Part shown: positions 1-10,209 of the stretch, piece after piece
How the letters are laid out: each line of letters begins with the position of its first letter
Position numbering within the stretch: the stretch's first letter is position 1
DNA from: Orientallactaga sibirica
Taxonomy: Eukaryota > Chordata > Mammalia > Rodentia > Dipodidae
NCBI GenBank assembly: GCA_036365145.1
Contig: JAEOAD010000029.1
Location: 24,235,001-24,299,000, forward strand
DNA length: 64,000 bases
Direction of reading: 5' to 3'
Program-made: the position numbers and the translations under genes
The notes under the pieces: generated by a model
Told to the model about the DNA's origin: nothing
Databases searched by the model: none
Seen by the model: only the letters and a program-made list of their open reading frames with translations

Positions 1-118
1 ACACAAGGGGGCTCACACATCTGGAGTTCGTTCACAGCGGCTGAGAGGCCATTGGCGTATCCATTCTTTCCCTGTCTCTCTCTGTCTCTCTCTGTCTCTC
101 TCAAATAAAAACAAAAAA
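1..118 (+). mobile_element. Long-form DIP-like SINE, 3' half only (cut by window edge)
   Basis: The sequence enters in the middle of the long-form SINE (ACAAGGGGGCTCACACATCTGG block). It continues through the GCAGCTGAGAGGC segment into a (TCTCTG)n pyrimidine tract and ends in AAATAAAAACAAAAAAAG, which holds an AATAAA signal. The tRNA-derived head with the pol III A and B boxes lies outside the window. It is non-coding and would have been moved by L1 enzymes. Confidence 0.85.
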
Positions 119-351
119 AGAAACTGGGTTTAGTATTTCTTTTCACTCATGTCTGTTTATTATAGGTTTTCTTTGTTTTTTTTCTTTTTTGAAAAGTGTA
201 CTTTCCTTAATTCTCAAAAACAATTAATAATGAATGTCAAGTGCTTGTTTGATAGCTGTTTTTCCCTTGGGATACTTAATTATACCATAATATTTTAGTT
301 TTCCCACTGTCAGTGTAGATGAGAAATAAATGATAATTAAATCAGTGTTCA

Positions 352-568
352 GGGCTGGAGAGATGGCTTAGCAGTTAAGGCACATGCCTGTGAAGCCTAA
401 GAATCCTGGTTCGATTCTCCAGGTACCATGTTAGCCAGATGCTCAATGGGGGCATGCGTCTGGAGTTCATTTGCATTGGTTAGAGGCCCTGCCATGCCCA
501 TTCTCACTCTTTCTCTCTCATTCTCTTTCCCTCTGTCTCTAATAAATAAATAAAAATAAAATAAAGTT
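352..568 (+). mobile_element. Short-form DIP-like SINE, complete
   Basis: Complete tRNA-derived element. It has the GGGCTGGAGAGATGGCTTAG head with an A box, a B box in GGTTCGATTCTCC, the GCCAGATGC and GGAGTTCATTTGC blocks, a pyrimidine-rich tail and AATAAATAAA. Near-identical direct repeats flank it: AAATCAGTGTTCA ends at 351 and AAATCACTGTTCA begins at 570. One mismatch between them points to a moderately old L1-mediated insertion. Confidence 0.92.
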
Positions 569-582
569 TAAATCACTGTTCA

Positions 583-1499
583 TACAGATGAACTTTGTTT
601 AACATTAGGTTCTTTCAAGATATTCTCTTCCCCTTTGTTTTAAGCAGTATTAATATTATGTTTACTGGTGAGATCCTGTTTGACTTATTATGCTTTGATT
701 TGTTCAGCTATATGACCTACTTATTTCTAAATTTGTAAAATTTGATAAATTTCATCTTTTCCTAATTTCGATAGTCTGTTCTTCAATATCCTCACCTATT
801 TTTTTGTGATTGGCTCTGTGATTTAATATCTATTGTATCTTTGATAGTATTGTGCAAGTTACTGAGACAATGATTGCTTTATAATCAATTATTTTGCCTT
901 CATAGACACTGTGGTTTATCAAAGTAGCAAATGCATGAAGACAAAGATAATAAAACTGTTGTGTAAATAATAACAGGCTGCTATGTAATGTTGGTTTCTC
1001 ATCAGGAATGTTGCTATGGTCATTTACTTTTAGTTACTGTTTTTAAAAATATTTTTAGTTACCCTTAGTTAATTTTTTGTATGGCTATGTCAACCTGTTG
1101 ATTCTTGTTTAAGAGAACATGCATAAGTAATTATTTATTATTTTATTATTGGGCAATGCCTATTTCAATTAAAATATATTCATTTTTCACATCTATAGAT
1201 GTTTTACTGCATGCAATATTATCCATCCAAAATCATTTAAATAGTTTTTTATTATTAATTTAAAAGTTATAATTAAAGAAAAAGTCTATTATTGTGTTGA
1301 CATTGTTAAACTGTGCAAATCACTCAATATACTTTCTAGCCATTTGGTCACTGACTCACACAGCTCATTTCTTACGTCAGTATGGATTCTTTGATATTAA
1401 CTGTTAAGACACTTTTGGGATATTAAGCTATTATGAAAAAAGTATATTAGCACTACATTGCAGCTTGTCCATGGGCTGAGAGTGACTTTTCTTCCTTAA
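583..1499. other. Single-copy AT-rich DNA, nothing recognised
   Basis: About 0.9 kb rich in TTTA, ATTA and TAATTT words. I saw no repeat head or tail, no open frame of 60 codons and no splice-flanked open segment. Confidence 0.5.
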
Positions 1500-1504
1500 A
1501 AATG

Positions 1505-1556
1505 CTCTCTATCTGCCTCTTTCTCTCTCTCTCAAATAAAAATTTAAAAAATATTA
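1505..1556 (+). mobile_element. SINE tail fragment
   Basis: Only the tail is seen: TCTCTATCTGCCTCTTTCTC, then (TC)n and CAAATAAAAATTT. This matches the 3' end of the DIP-like SINEs. The body is missing or too diverged to see, so the strand comes from the pyrimidine tract followed by AATAAA. Confidence 0.5.
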
Positions 1557-1620
1557 AAAATTAATTTGGAGAGTGAAAAAAAGAAAAGTAAAAAACAAAA
1601 CAAAACAAAAAAATGCTATG

Positions 1621-2572
1621 AATGATAAAACCTCTTTCTTAATGGTATAGTGTTATCATCAGAAAGCTGCTAGCACAAGAGGTGTTTTCTATTTTTGAAG
1701 GAAAATGCCACATTCAATTGATAGAAGTGAACACAGCTGTGTTTAGGTTCATCAAACATCTCATAATAAACATCTGAGGTTTGCTAAATTTTCAAATGTG
1801 TTTTGCCACATGCCTTTCCTCTTCAATGCATGAAAAGAGTTTCAAAAGTTGCCATTTCATCTGCTTGTTAAAATAGAACTATAAATGGGATTTGCTGTCA
1901 ATAAATCATTGTGAATGTGGTTTATGGCTTATTTTTCTCTCCTCTTTGTAACAAGAGAACTCAGAAGTAAACAATCCAATGCCAAAGTATAAGAGCATGT
2001 CTGGCAGGATTCTTGCTCATTCTGAAATAATGTTCTTCCACATGGAGATGTTGGCAACTCTACCTGTTCACCAATTCAAACTTGTCTCCTCATTATGTTG
2101 TATGGGTTCAGACTGTCTCTATTCTGGATTATTGGATTAGGTATATTTAGAAGAAAAAATTCCAAACAACAACAACAACAAAAAAAAAAAAGACTCTTTC
2201 TAGAATCCTATCTTCCTAAGGATTAAATTTAACTCTTTCATTTAAACAATGCCTTATCTGCTCTTTAGTCATAATCATAAATGATCCCATGTGTAATAAA
2301 ATGATGACTTGCTAACCATTGCATATTTTCTATTTATAGTCTTTAAATATTACCCCATTTTCTTCTCTTTCTTGGTGGCGGTCTGGTTATCTAATAATTA
2401 TTCAGAAATTCCTCATTTTGTTGAGTTTGCTTCAAGTTAAATATGTGACTTCAGAAGGCTGAGGTATGTTATAAATGAATGGATCAGTTTTACAACAGAC
2501 ATTTATCATTTTAAACTCTAGGATTTCTTATCTTTCACATGACTTGTCCTTCATTTCAAAAATATAGACAAA
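1621..2572. other. Single-copy DNA, nothing recognised
   Basis: AT-rich stretch with a short CAACAACAACAAC plus poly-A run near 2165-2192. The A-run has no recognisable retroposed body upstream on the plus strand. No frame reaches 60 codons. Confidence 0.45.
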
Positions 2573-2775
2573 ATATTTTTAAATACTTTTATTTACTTAT
2601 ATGAGAGTGTGTGTGTGTGTTTATGGGGTTGCAGGATCTCCTGCCACTGCAAAGGAACTCCAGGTGCATACGTCACTTTGTACATCTGGCTTTACCTGGG
2701 TACTGGGGAATTAAATGTGTGTCATCATGCTTTACAAACAAGTGACTTTAAATGCTGATCCATCTCTCCAGCCAC
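2573..2775 (-). mobile_element. Old short-form DIP-like SINE
   Basis: Read on the minus strand it starts at GTGGCTGGAGAGATGGATCAG near 2775. It keeps the GCCAGATGTACAAAGTGACG block, then GGAGTTCC, and the tail carries a (CA)n-like tract (TG on plus) in place of (TC)n. It is clearly diverged from the younger copies, with small deletions in the head. No clean target duplication was found. Confidence 0.8.
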
Positions 2776-3192
2776 AGATATGATTATTAACTACTGTTAA
2801 GAGAAATGAATGATAATTCATTAAATAATTTAATAAATCAGCAGAATTTATATGAATTGGAAATGAAAAAGCATAGTCTTAATTTCCCTACATTTTCCCT
2901 GCAAATGTAGAATAAATTGAATATAAACCTACTTTAAATGGAAGAAGTATGAGCCTGAATATGCTGAAGGACTAGTGAGAAATACAAAGTCAGAATTTCT
3001 GAAGTGCATGAAAGAAAGATGATCAATGATATTAGTTGTTCATTTACACACATAATTAACTGTTCCCTTTACAAAACAACCACACAGGTCATTGCCTGAA
3101 GAAGAAACTTCCATGCTTGTTTCTCAGAACATCATAGAGGGCATTATATTATTAGTCCCACTAACATATTCACTTAGTAATTTTTAAAAAAT
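2776..3192. other. Single-copy DNA, nothing recognised
   Basis: A 0.4-kb AT-rich interval between a minus-strand SINE and a B1. No coding or repeat signal seen. Confidence 0.4.
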
Positions 3193-3342
3193 GGAGCCAG
3201 GCATGATGGTGCATGCCTTTAATCTCAGAACTTGGGAAGCAGAGGTAGAAGGATTGCCATGAATTTGAGGCCACCCTGAAACTACATAGTGAATTTCAGG
3301 TGAGTCTGAGTTAGGGCAAGACCCTACCTCAAAAAACAAACA

Positions 3343-3383
<41 letters not shown>

Positions 3384-3385
3384 GA
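3193..3385 (+). mobile_element. B1 SINE with (AAC)n tail
   Basis: 7SL-derived B1: GAGCCAGGCATGATGGTGCA head, CTTTAATCTCAGAACTTGGG core, GCAGAGGTAGAAGGATTGCC, then AAGACCCTACCTC at the 3' end. The A-tail has become a long (AAC)n microsatellite (about 3340-3382). Several CpG-decay changes indicate an older copy. Confidence 0.88.
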
Positions 3386-3403
3386 AAGGTAGAATGCCGG
3401 TGT

Positions 3404-3795
3404 TGTAGTTTGAATAGTTGGCCCCCAATATATTCAGGATTTTATTAAAGTTTATAATCTAGATCTCCAGCCATCTGACTGGAAGAAGTGTCACTGAGGA
3501 TAGATCCTAGGATCAAGCCTAAAGTTTTGGGGGTGGATTTAGAATTTCATCTTAAGATATGTAAAGTGCTGGAGCTTTGCTTGAGATCTGTGAGGTGTTC
3601 CTAAGTGTTCTTGCTTGTGGTACTGGTGTGGCTTTTTGCTTTTTTCTCTCTGCTTGGACCTGTAAAAGCACGCCAGCTTTTTATGCCATTATGGAACTTC
3701 CTCTGGATCTGTAAGCTTCAAATAAATTGCTTCTTTCTCCCTTAAAGTGTGTTTGGGCTAGAAGTTCATTCAGCAATGTGAGGCTGTCTAATATA
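3404..3795 (+). mobile_element. Solo LTR of ERVL-MaLR type
   Basis: About 390 bp. It begins TGTAGTTTGAATAGTTGGCC and ends near GAGGCTGTCTAATATA, the layout of rodent MaLR LTRs (MT/ORR1/MLT group). Near the 3' end it has the typical TTATGGAACTTCCTCTGGA block, then TGTAAGCTTCAAATAAATTG, which contains an AATAAA polyadenylation signal. No internal retroviral sequence adjoins it, so it is probably a solo LTR left by recombination. Exact subfamily not assigned. Confidence 0.75.
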
Positions 3796-4337
3796 GCCAA
3801 CAAATCATGAGTAATAGAAAAATTAACAAATGAAAAATACCATATGACACAAATATAACAATCTTGTATATATTCTATACCATATAAACCAAAAAGAAAT
3901 CAACCTAGAAAGAATTATTGCTTCTGAAGCAAAAATATCATGTGCTAGAAGAATGTAAAAATAAATTACAGATTCATCCAGGAACATTTTGTTGGAAACA
4001 TTTATAAAAGCATAAAGGTCTGAAGGAAAGATAATTAATAATAAAATTAAATTATGTTCCTTCATAACAAATCTACATACAATTGTTTTGCAACATAAAA
4101 ATTTTTAAACATTAGTAAAAATGATTAATAGCAAATAAAATTTGTAAAATTTAGGAAAAAATAAAATTTGACTTGGCACCATATTTTAAAGAAAAAATAA
4201 GATTTGATTTGCAGAGCACAAGAATGCATTTAGAACTGCTTACCCTTCAGTTTGTATGTCACCATTTTGTTAAGAATATTATTAAAATGGTATGATTTAG
4301 TAAAAAAAATTCAGAAGAATATATTAAAAACTGTGAA
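3796..4337. other. Single-copy A-rich DNA
   Basis: Strongly A-rich on the plus strand. The minus-strand frame 3823-4065 (80 codons) is hydrophobic and low in complexity, with no family resemblance, so I do not call it a gene. Confidence 0.45.
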
Positions 4338-4505
4338 ATGAGGCTGGGAATATGGCACAGCAGTTGCTTGCTTGCCAAAGCTTTTGGGGCTAGGTTCATG
4401 TCCAAAGCAAAACACAAAAAGTGGCAAAATTTTCTGGCTTTTGTTTACACAATAAGATGCCTGGTGCATCCATATACAAAATTACACACATATGCATGTA
4501 AACAC
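4338..4505 (+). mobile_element. Highly diverged tRNA-derived SINE relic
   Basis: GAGGCTGGGAATATGGCACAG resembles a B2/B3-type head. It is followed by a TTGCTTGCTTGCCAAAGC block and a degenerate body with ACACACATATGCATGTAAAC at the end. The match is only by pattern, and a different old SINE family is possible. Confidence 0.4.
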
Positions 4506-4944
4506 AAATTAACGTTTTAAATTTTCAAAAACTCTGATAAACCTGATTATGAGAAATGTCATTACTACTATTTCAAACAAAAAGGGTAAGAAAAACTAGT
4601 GCATTAATGTTCATCTTGGTTCTGGTAACACTTTTACATTTTTGTCAATGAAAACTAGTTTTGATAAAGACTTAACTTCAAACTTCAATAGTTAATATTA
4701 TTTTATAATCCCTAACCAATGGAAGTAAAAGCTAAGAAATAAACATGAAAAGTCTTAATATGTGCCTATATTACATGCCATATCTGAGTAGAAGCCTAAC
4801 ACAATAAATAGAAAAAAAAAGAGAATCCAATGTGTTGCAAAGTTCTAAAATTGTAGGCATGAAGTACAATAGCTATAATATGATAGTAAATAAACTGAGA
4901 AGATAAGATATAATAAATATCACTAATGAAATAAAAAGAAAAGA
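4506..4944. other. Single-copy AT-rich DNA
   Basis: A 0.44-kb interval dominated by short A and T runs. No ORF or repeat signature. Confidence 0.4.
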
Positions 4945-5128
4945 ATAAGGATTTGCTCAGTGGAAAAAGTTCTTGTTTGCAAAGCCTGTGGGTCTTGCTT
5001 CAATTCCCCAGCCACCCACATGAAGCTCAGTAGGCATTCATTTGAAGCAGCAAGAGCCACTGGTACACATGTGCATGCCAACAAATACACCCTCCCACAT
5101 ACATAATTTGAAAATAAATAAATAAAAA
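4945..5128 (+). mobile_element. Old DIP-like/B2-type SINE
   Basis: ATTTGCTCAGTGGAAAAAGT head, TGCAAAGCCTGTGGGTC, and a B-box-like TTCAATTCCCC are preserved. The middle has drifted, and the tail ends AAAATAAATAAATAAAAACT. It is older than the neighbouring long-form copy at 5153. Confidence 0.65.
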
Positions 5129-5152
5129 CTAATTTTAAAAATATTGAAAATT

Positions 5153-5414
5153 GGGCTAGAGAGATGGCCTTAGTGGTTAAGGTGCCTGCCTCCTAAGCCT
5201 AAGAACGCTGGTTCCAATCTCCACTGGTTCTAATCTCCAGGTCCCACGTTTAGCCAGATGCAAAGTGATGCAAGGGCGCAATGCTGCACTTGACTACAAG
5301 GGAAGCTCATGCATCTGGATTTCATTCGCAGCAGCTGAGTGGCTGCTGGCACACCCATTTCTATCTGTCTTCCTCTCTCTCTCTCTCTCTGTCTCTCTCT
5401 GTGTCTCTCTCCAA
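5153..5414 (+). mobile_element. Long-form DIP-like SINE with duplicated B box
   Basis: Complete long-form copy flanked by the direct repeat AAAAATATTGAAAATT (one copy ends at 5152, the other is 5415-5430; the first base of the left copy is uncertain). The head carries an A box. The B-box region is present twice, 16 bp apart: GGTTCCAATCT at 5210 and GGTTCTAATCT at 5226. The central block (GCAAGGGCGCAATGCTGCAC) is the segment that distinguishes the long from the short form. It ends in (CT)n and CCAAAAAA and lacks a good AATAAA. Confidence 0.92.
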
Positions 5415-5430
5415 AAAAATATTGAAAATT

Positions 5431-6290
5431 ATAATTGGGTTAATAAAATTACACATGGATGGGGAAGTGCTTCTGGGTTTGATCCTCACACTGCAAAGAA
5501 AAATGTAACAGTAGAAAGTTAAACAAATGGAATGAACTACAAAAATATGAATAAGTGTTAATTGTTTATGCTTGTGAAGAAACCATTAATAATCAAAATT
5601 TATGTGACATTTTCAATAAGTGTAAGATAAGTATAATTCTAATATAATTTGACAGCATCAGGAGATTTGCAATGTTGCTTTCATTTGTATAGAGAGCTTG
5701 AAAGTTAATTAGCAGGTATTTGTAATCTTTCCTGTGAATATTTGTACAAATTTACTGTAGTTAAAGTTTATCCTTAAACTCTTTCATCAAATTTTGAAGT
5801 AATAGTAATTTAATTTCTAATGACATGTACTAATATTTCACAATAGAATTGTAAAATCATAAAAAAAAAAACAAATGAAACCAATACTAACACGGACAAA
5901 ATGAACGTTTAGAATTCACTATTTTTATATTAATTTTTTTCTCTTTTGCCTACCTATCTTGCACATGCCAAGTATTTGGTCTTCTAACTAGCCATAACCC
6001 CATCCTCTTCACACAAACAGCACAGTACCATAGTGCTATAATTTGAGGTTTATTAATTACACTACTTAGATATCAAATATGAAAATTGCAATACATGTGT
6101 TCACATGTATGCATTTTATATGCACACATATTTAATGCATAAGTATATATGTAATTAAAATATATATTATATAAAATGATATTATATACATATATTTTCT
6201 AATAATCTCAAAGTCTTAAGTCATACTGGGCTTACTTATATTTTTGTACATTTGAATAAAAATCATTTATTTTCAAAATAATTACTAAAT
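5431..6290. other. Single-copy AT-rich DNA
   Basis: About 0.86 kb. It includes a TA-rich patch near 6110-6190 (repeated ATATAT/ACATAT words), a decayed dinucleotide tract. No frame of interest. Confidence 0.45.
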
Positions 6291-6305
6291 TCAAAATGTT
6301 ATTTT

Positions 6306-6463
6306 ATTTTATTTTATTTTGGTTTTTCGAGGTAAGGTCTCGCTGTAGCCCAGGCTGGCCTGGAACTCACTCTGTATTCTCAGGGTGGCCTTTAACTCCC
6401 AGCAATCCTCCTACCTCTGCCTCCAGAGTGCTGGGATTAAAGGCGTGCGCCACCACACCTGGC
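6306..6463 (-). mobile_element. B1 SINE, complete, with target duplication
   Basis: Minus-strand B1 running from GAGCCAGGTGTGGTGGCGCA (plus end near 6463) to an A-tail seen on plus as ATTTTATTTT. It is flanked by exact direct repeats TCAAAATGTTATTTT at 6291-6305 and 6464-6478, so the insertion is well preserved. Confidence 0.93.
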
Positions 6464-6478
6464 TCAAAATGTTATTTT

Positions 6479-7117
6479 TTTAATGTACCTTTTAATGACA
6501 TATTCCATGATGAACATTGTATGAATCTAGAATGAGTAAAGGTTAATTTCAGTTTTGATGCTTTATCATTTTGGTATGCTACAGAGAAAAGCCTTGCTTA
6601 CATAAATAAGAAAACATAAAAAGTTTCATATCAAACTGCCTCAATACTAGAGTTTCTTCCAAACCATGGTGAATATCACATGAGTTATGGGAAAAAAATT
6701 TCGGATAATGAAAGACAAGCTGAAAACTTAAACATCCTACATGATTGACTGACATACAGGACTTCTTCAATGGTAAGATGGATTTCTGAAGATTCAGAGG
6801 TAAATTATCTTTGGTTCTTTACCCTGATTAATGGACATTGGTTGCCCATTTCTGTATATAATTTAACATTTTTGTAAAGATCAGGTTATTAAGTAAAACC
6901 TAATTGTAATGTATTAAGAGGACACCAACTTCCGCCAAATTCAAGACTCAGGATGTCATCCGATAACATCTGAAACCTAGAGAAGAGATTTGTCCACTTT
7001 GCTATAACCCACTGACCTAATATTTCCACCAGTGTATTTAAAATGACTTCATTTATGAACTTTTCTCATAAAGTTTTAACATGTTGAAATATGGAATTAG
7101 GGGTGCTGTAATTACCT
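6479..7117. other. Single-copy DNA
   Basis: A 0.64-kb stretch of normal complexity. The minus frame 6579-6770 (63 codons) has no recognisable domain. Nothing else seen. Confidence 0.4.
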
Positions 7118-7441
7118 ATTTTTTGCTGGGACAAACACCTGACTAGAAGCAGCTTAAAAGATAAAAGGGGTTATTTCCAGTTTACAGATTCCAAAGGAAG
7201 CTTCATCATGGCAGAAGAACCTGGTTCACTACATCATACATTCATAGCACAGATAGAAAAAAGGAAAAGAAAACAAACAAACAAACAAAAAAGCCACCAG
7301 CACCAGCCAGCATGAGCTAACTCTGAACACACCTATTAGGGCTGGACTCAAGATCCAGTCCCAGAGACATATCTCCTCCAGCAGGACTTCTCATACTGGA
7401 GACCAAGTAGGAAACTTAATCGTAATCAAAAATATCAGGCC
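7118..7441 (+). mobile_element. RMER1/URR1-like rodent repeat, 5' part
   Basis: It carries words shared with the other copies in this window: GCTGGGACAAACACCTGACT, AGAAGCAGCTTAAAAG, TTACAGATTCCAAAGGAAGC, CATCATGGCAGAAGAA and GAAACTTAATCGTAATCAAA. Its missing 3' end (GGCTATGGGAATATTAGATT) reappears at 7908-7941, so two later SINEs split the element. Non-coding. I recognise the family as rodent-specific but cannot fix the exact name. Confidence 0.65.
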
Positions 7442-7592
7442 AGGACTGGAAAAAAGGCTTAGCAGGTAAGGTGCTTGCCTGCAAAGCCAAAGGACTCAGG
7501 TTCAATTCCCTAGCACCCACATAAGTCAGATGCACAAGCTGGCACATGCTTTTGGAATTCAACTGCAGCAGCTGAAGGCCCTGGCACTCCCA

Positions 7593-7636
<44 letters not shown>

Positions 7637-7674
7637 CTTTCTCTCTTGCTTTCAAATAAATAAAATAAATAGAA
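7442..7674 (+). mobile_element. Short-form DIP-like SINE with (TC)n expansion
   Basis: Inserted in the RMER1/URR1-like element. Head CAGGACTGGAAAAAAGGCTTAG, B box GGTTCAATTCCC, and the GTCAGATGCACAAGCTGGCAC block. A long uninterrupted (TC)n run (about 7597-7632) precedes CAAATAAATAAAATAAAT. Confidence 0.85.
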
Positions 7675-7684
7675 ATTTATATAT

Positions 7685-7888
7685 AGCAATGTGGAAAGAG
7701 GGCTCAGAATTTAAGGTTCTTGCATTTAAAGCCTAACAGCCTGTGTTTAATTTCCCAGTACCCACGTAAAGCCAGATACATAAAGTGGCACATACATGTG
7801 GAGTTTGTAGTTCTGGAGTCTCTGATGCGCCCATTCTCTCTCCCTCTCTCTTTCTCTCTTTTTGCTTGGAAATAAATTAAAAAAAAAT
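7685..7888 (+). mobile_element. Short-form DIP-like SINE (second of a tandem pair)
   Basis: A second, more diverged SINE directly downstream in the same orientation. It has AATGTGGAAAGAGGGCTCAG, AAAGCCTAACAGCCTGTG, a B-box relic TTTAATTTCCC, a GCCAGATACATAAAGTGGCAC block, then a CT-rich tail and AAATAAATTAAAAAAAAA. Confidence 0.78.
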
Positions 7889-7907
7889 GTTTGTTTTTTT
7901 TTTTAAT

Positions 7908-7941
7908 ATAAGGCTATGGGAATATTAGATTCAAACTGGCA
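7908..7941 (+). mobile_element. RMER1/URR1-like repeat, 3' end
   Basis: AAGGCTATGGGAATATTAGAT followed by TCAAACTGGC matches the end of the copy at 9390-9420. It is therefore the displaced 3' end of the element that starts at 7118. Confidence 0.6.
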
Positions 7942-7979
7942 CATTCTTTCCTTAGCTCCATGGCCTCCTGATCATCTTA

Positions 7980-8520
7980 GAATTCAAAATGCACTGTTTA
8001 ACAACAGAATTCCTGTAATCGTTCCTAAATTTAACATTGTTATTGTTCAAAATTCCAAAGTCTAGTCTTTGATTTAAGATTGTATTTCTTAACTGTGAAC
8101 CCTATAAAATCAAAGCACAAGTTATAAACTTCCAACACATAATGGCACAGAGTAAACATTATCATTGCAAAAAACAGGCATAACATCAAACATCTGCATT
8201 TCCAATTCCACACCCCCAGTTTGGCTGCTCACAACCTGGAAAAATCTCCATTCAGAGCTAGCAGTTCTTTATGACAGCTGTTTCACAGTATTGGTATGTC
8301 CGAAACATCTTTTTCTGCCCTGATAAGCATGATTCATCTTTATAAAATGGCCTTACTTGCTTTCCATACAAAGTACAGGGATTTAAACCCTCCTTCACAT
8401 TGCTCCTAGAATGGTGTGCATTTTATGACCCCTTTTCTTGAATTTAACTCTTCCAAAACCAGCACAGCTAAATCTGTAAATTGTAGGAGTGTTGTTAAAA
8501 CCTTGACCTTGAAAATGAGG

Positions 8521-8564
<44 letters not shown>

Positions 8565-9431
8565 AAACATTCCTCCTTGAAGCCTCGTCTTTGCAAAATA
8601 ATTTGCATTCCTACTTACTTGAGCCTTCCATGGGTGGATTTCATCTTTTCCACTTTCCCTGTGCAAACAGTAAACTGCTTAACAATTTCAACTTAAGTAA
8701 CCTATATCCTATCTTTCTTGATTATTTCATGTTATATACTATACATCTTTCAAATCTTTCTGTTGTATAACTTCTGCCAAGCATACCAGTCCATTACGTT
8801 CATATTTAACCTTGCTCAAATTCTCAGGGTATGGGAGGAAGAGTGCGGCCAGCCTTTTATGCCAGTACCCCAGTTTTAATAAAGTTTTCTCCATCTCCTT
8901 TGAAAGTTCATAGGCCAGGCCTTCACAGTCCACAATTCTCTGTGCACTAACATATTCAAACTTGACCAGAATAGCCCATGAAGCTGTCCTTAAAGTACTT
9001 CAAGATCTCACCAGTCCAAAGTACCAAATCCTTCTACATTCCTCCCACAAACACATTCCAAAACACCAAAACCCACATGGATAGATTCATCACAGTCACA
9101 ACCCCACATCTCAGTACCAGTCTTTCTATGGCAGTGACAAACATCTGACCAGAAGAAGCTTATGTGAGGAAAGGGTGTATTTCAGGCCTACAGATTCTAA
9201 GGGAGACATCATCATGACACTAGGAAGCTGTCTCACTTCAGCAAACATGCAGAGCTGAGAGAAAGAACAAACATCCTGAGCTCAAGTTGGTGCTGAACCC
9301 TTAGGGCAGGACTCATGTTCTGCCTCCAATGACACACCACTTTTAGCAAGACTGAAGTAGGAAGCTTAATCTTAACCAAAAATAGCTAAGACTATGGGGC
9401 CATTACATTCAAACCACCACAAGTGGTAACA
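7980..9431 (+). mobile_element. Long RMER1/URR1-like rodent repeat, copy A
   Basis: About 1.4 kb. Its last 500 bp (CATTCCTCCCACAAACACAT, CCAAAACCCACATGGATAG, TCAGTACCAGTCTTTCTATG, then the CAAACATCTGACCAGAAGAA module) align by eye with copy B ending at 29839. Similarity extends upstream (TTTATGACCCCTTTTCTTG against CTTCATGACCCTATATCCTG). A (TA)n tract lies inside. The left boundary is uncertain and could be as late as 8200. No coding potential. Confidence 0.5.
8524..8560. repeat. (TA)n microsatellite
   Basis: An almost pure TA run of about 37 bp inside the long rodent repeat. Copy B has no such run at the equivalent place, so it probably arose locally. Confidence 0.9.
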
Positions 9432-9838
9432 TAAGTCTGTGTTTTCAGGCCATGCTTACTAATACTTGGCCCCAAGATAAACTATGTCTTATCCCCATGA
9501 GGTTAAAAAAATAAATAAATAAATAATCTTGAATTTTATTGAAATTAAAAAAATCACACATACAACAGGATTAGCCTCTCAGCTCTAAATATCTCATTTG
9601 TAATTTAACTGTTTCACCAAGATTCAGCCATGGAATTTCTATTAATTTTAATAAATTTTCCTCCTTATTTCATTTTCTATTCCATAACTACAAATTAAAA
9701 CCATTATGAACTTTGAAAGACTCTGCTGTCTGAGTTCCAACACTAGAGATTCAGAATAACTTTTGCATTTAACAAGTAGAAATGCATTTAAAGATACATT
9801 CTTAGTTAAGAATCATTGATATTAATACACATTTGTGG
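9432..9838. other. Single-copy DNA
   Basis: A 0.4-kb AT-rich interval with a small (AAAT)n patch near 9507. Nothing else recognised. Confidence 0.4.
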
Positions 9839-9839
9839 G

Positions 9840-10020
9840 TGTGTTTGTACACATGCACACACACCCATGACATAGTCTGGTGTCTGTATGGTGTGGTGTG
9901 GCACCACTTATGTTTGCCTGTACCAAGGTTGGAGGGTGGCACTTACCCATGATAGCCAGAGGATAATGTAGTTTGTCCTTCTCCAATTCTATTCAGACTG
10001 GTCTTATTTTTTTTTATTTT
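9840..10020 (-). mobile_element. B3-type SINE 3' relic
   Basis: The plus strand shows GTACCAAGGTTGGAGGGTGG, AGCCAGAGGATAATGTAG and TCCTTCTCCAATTCTATTC, then a T-rich run. This is the reverse of the B3 3' region, which usually ends in a variable (CA) tract (seen here as TGTGTTTGTACACATGCACA). Heavily diverged. Confidence 0.42.
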
Positions 10021-10041
10021 TTCTTTGTTAACAATAATTTT

Positions 10042-10190
10042 AAGTCTCGTTTGGTAGCACACACCTTTTAATCCCAGCACTTGGGAGGCAGAGGTAGGAG
10101 GATTGCCATGAGTTCGAGGCCACCCTGAAACTACATAGTTAATTCCAGGTCAGCCTGGGCCAGAGTGAGACCCTACCTTGAAAAACTTAA
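10042..10190 (+). mobile_element. B1 SINE
   Basis: TCGTTTGGTAGCACACACCT head, TTAATCCCAGCACTTGGGAG core, GAGTTCGAGGCCACCCTGAA, CAGAGTGAGACCCTACCTTG, then an (AAAT)n tail to about 10207. The first bases of the head are mutated, but the rest is well kept. AATTTTAA on both sides is a possible short target duplication. Confidence 0.88.
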
Positions 10191-10209
10191 AAATAAATAA
10201 ATAAAAAGA

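Noticed and set aside
352..450. tRNA gene (A and B boxes present)
   Set aside because: The boxes belong to a tRNA-derived SINE. The cloverleaf is not preserved and the body continues into SINE sequence.
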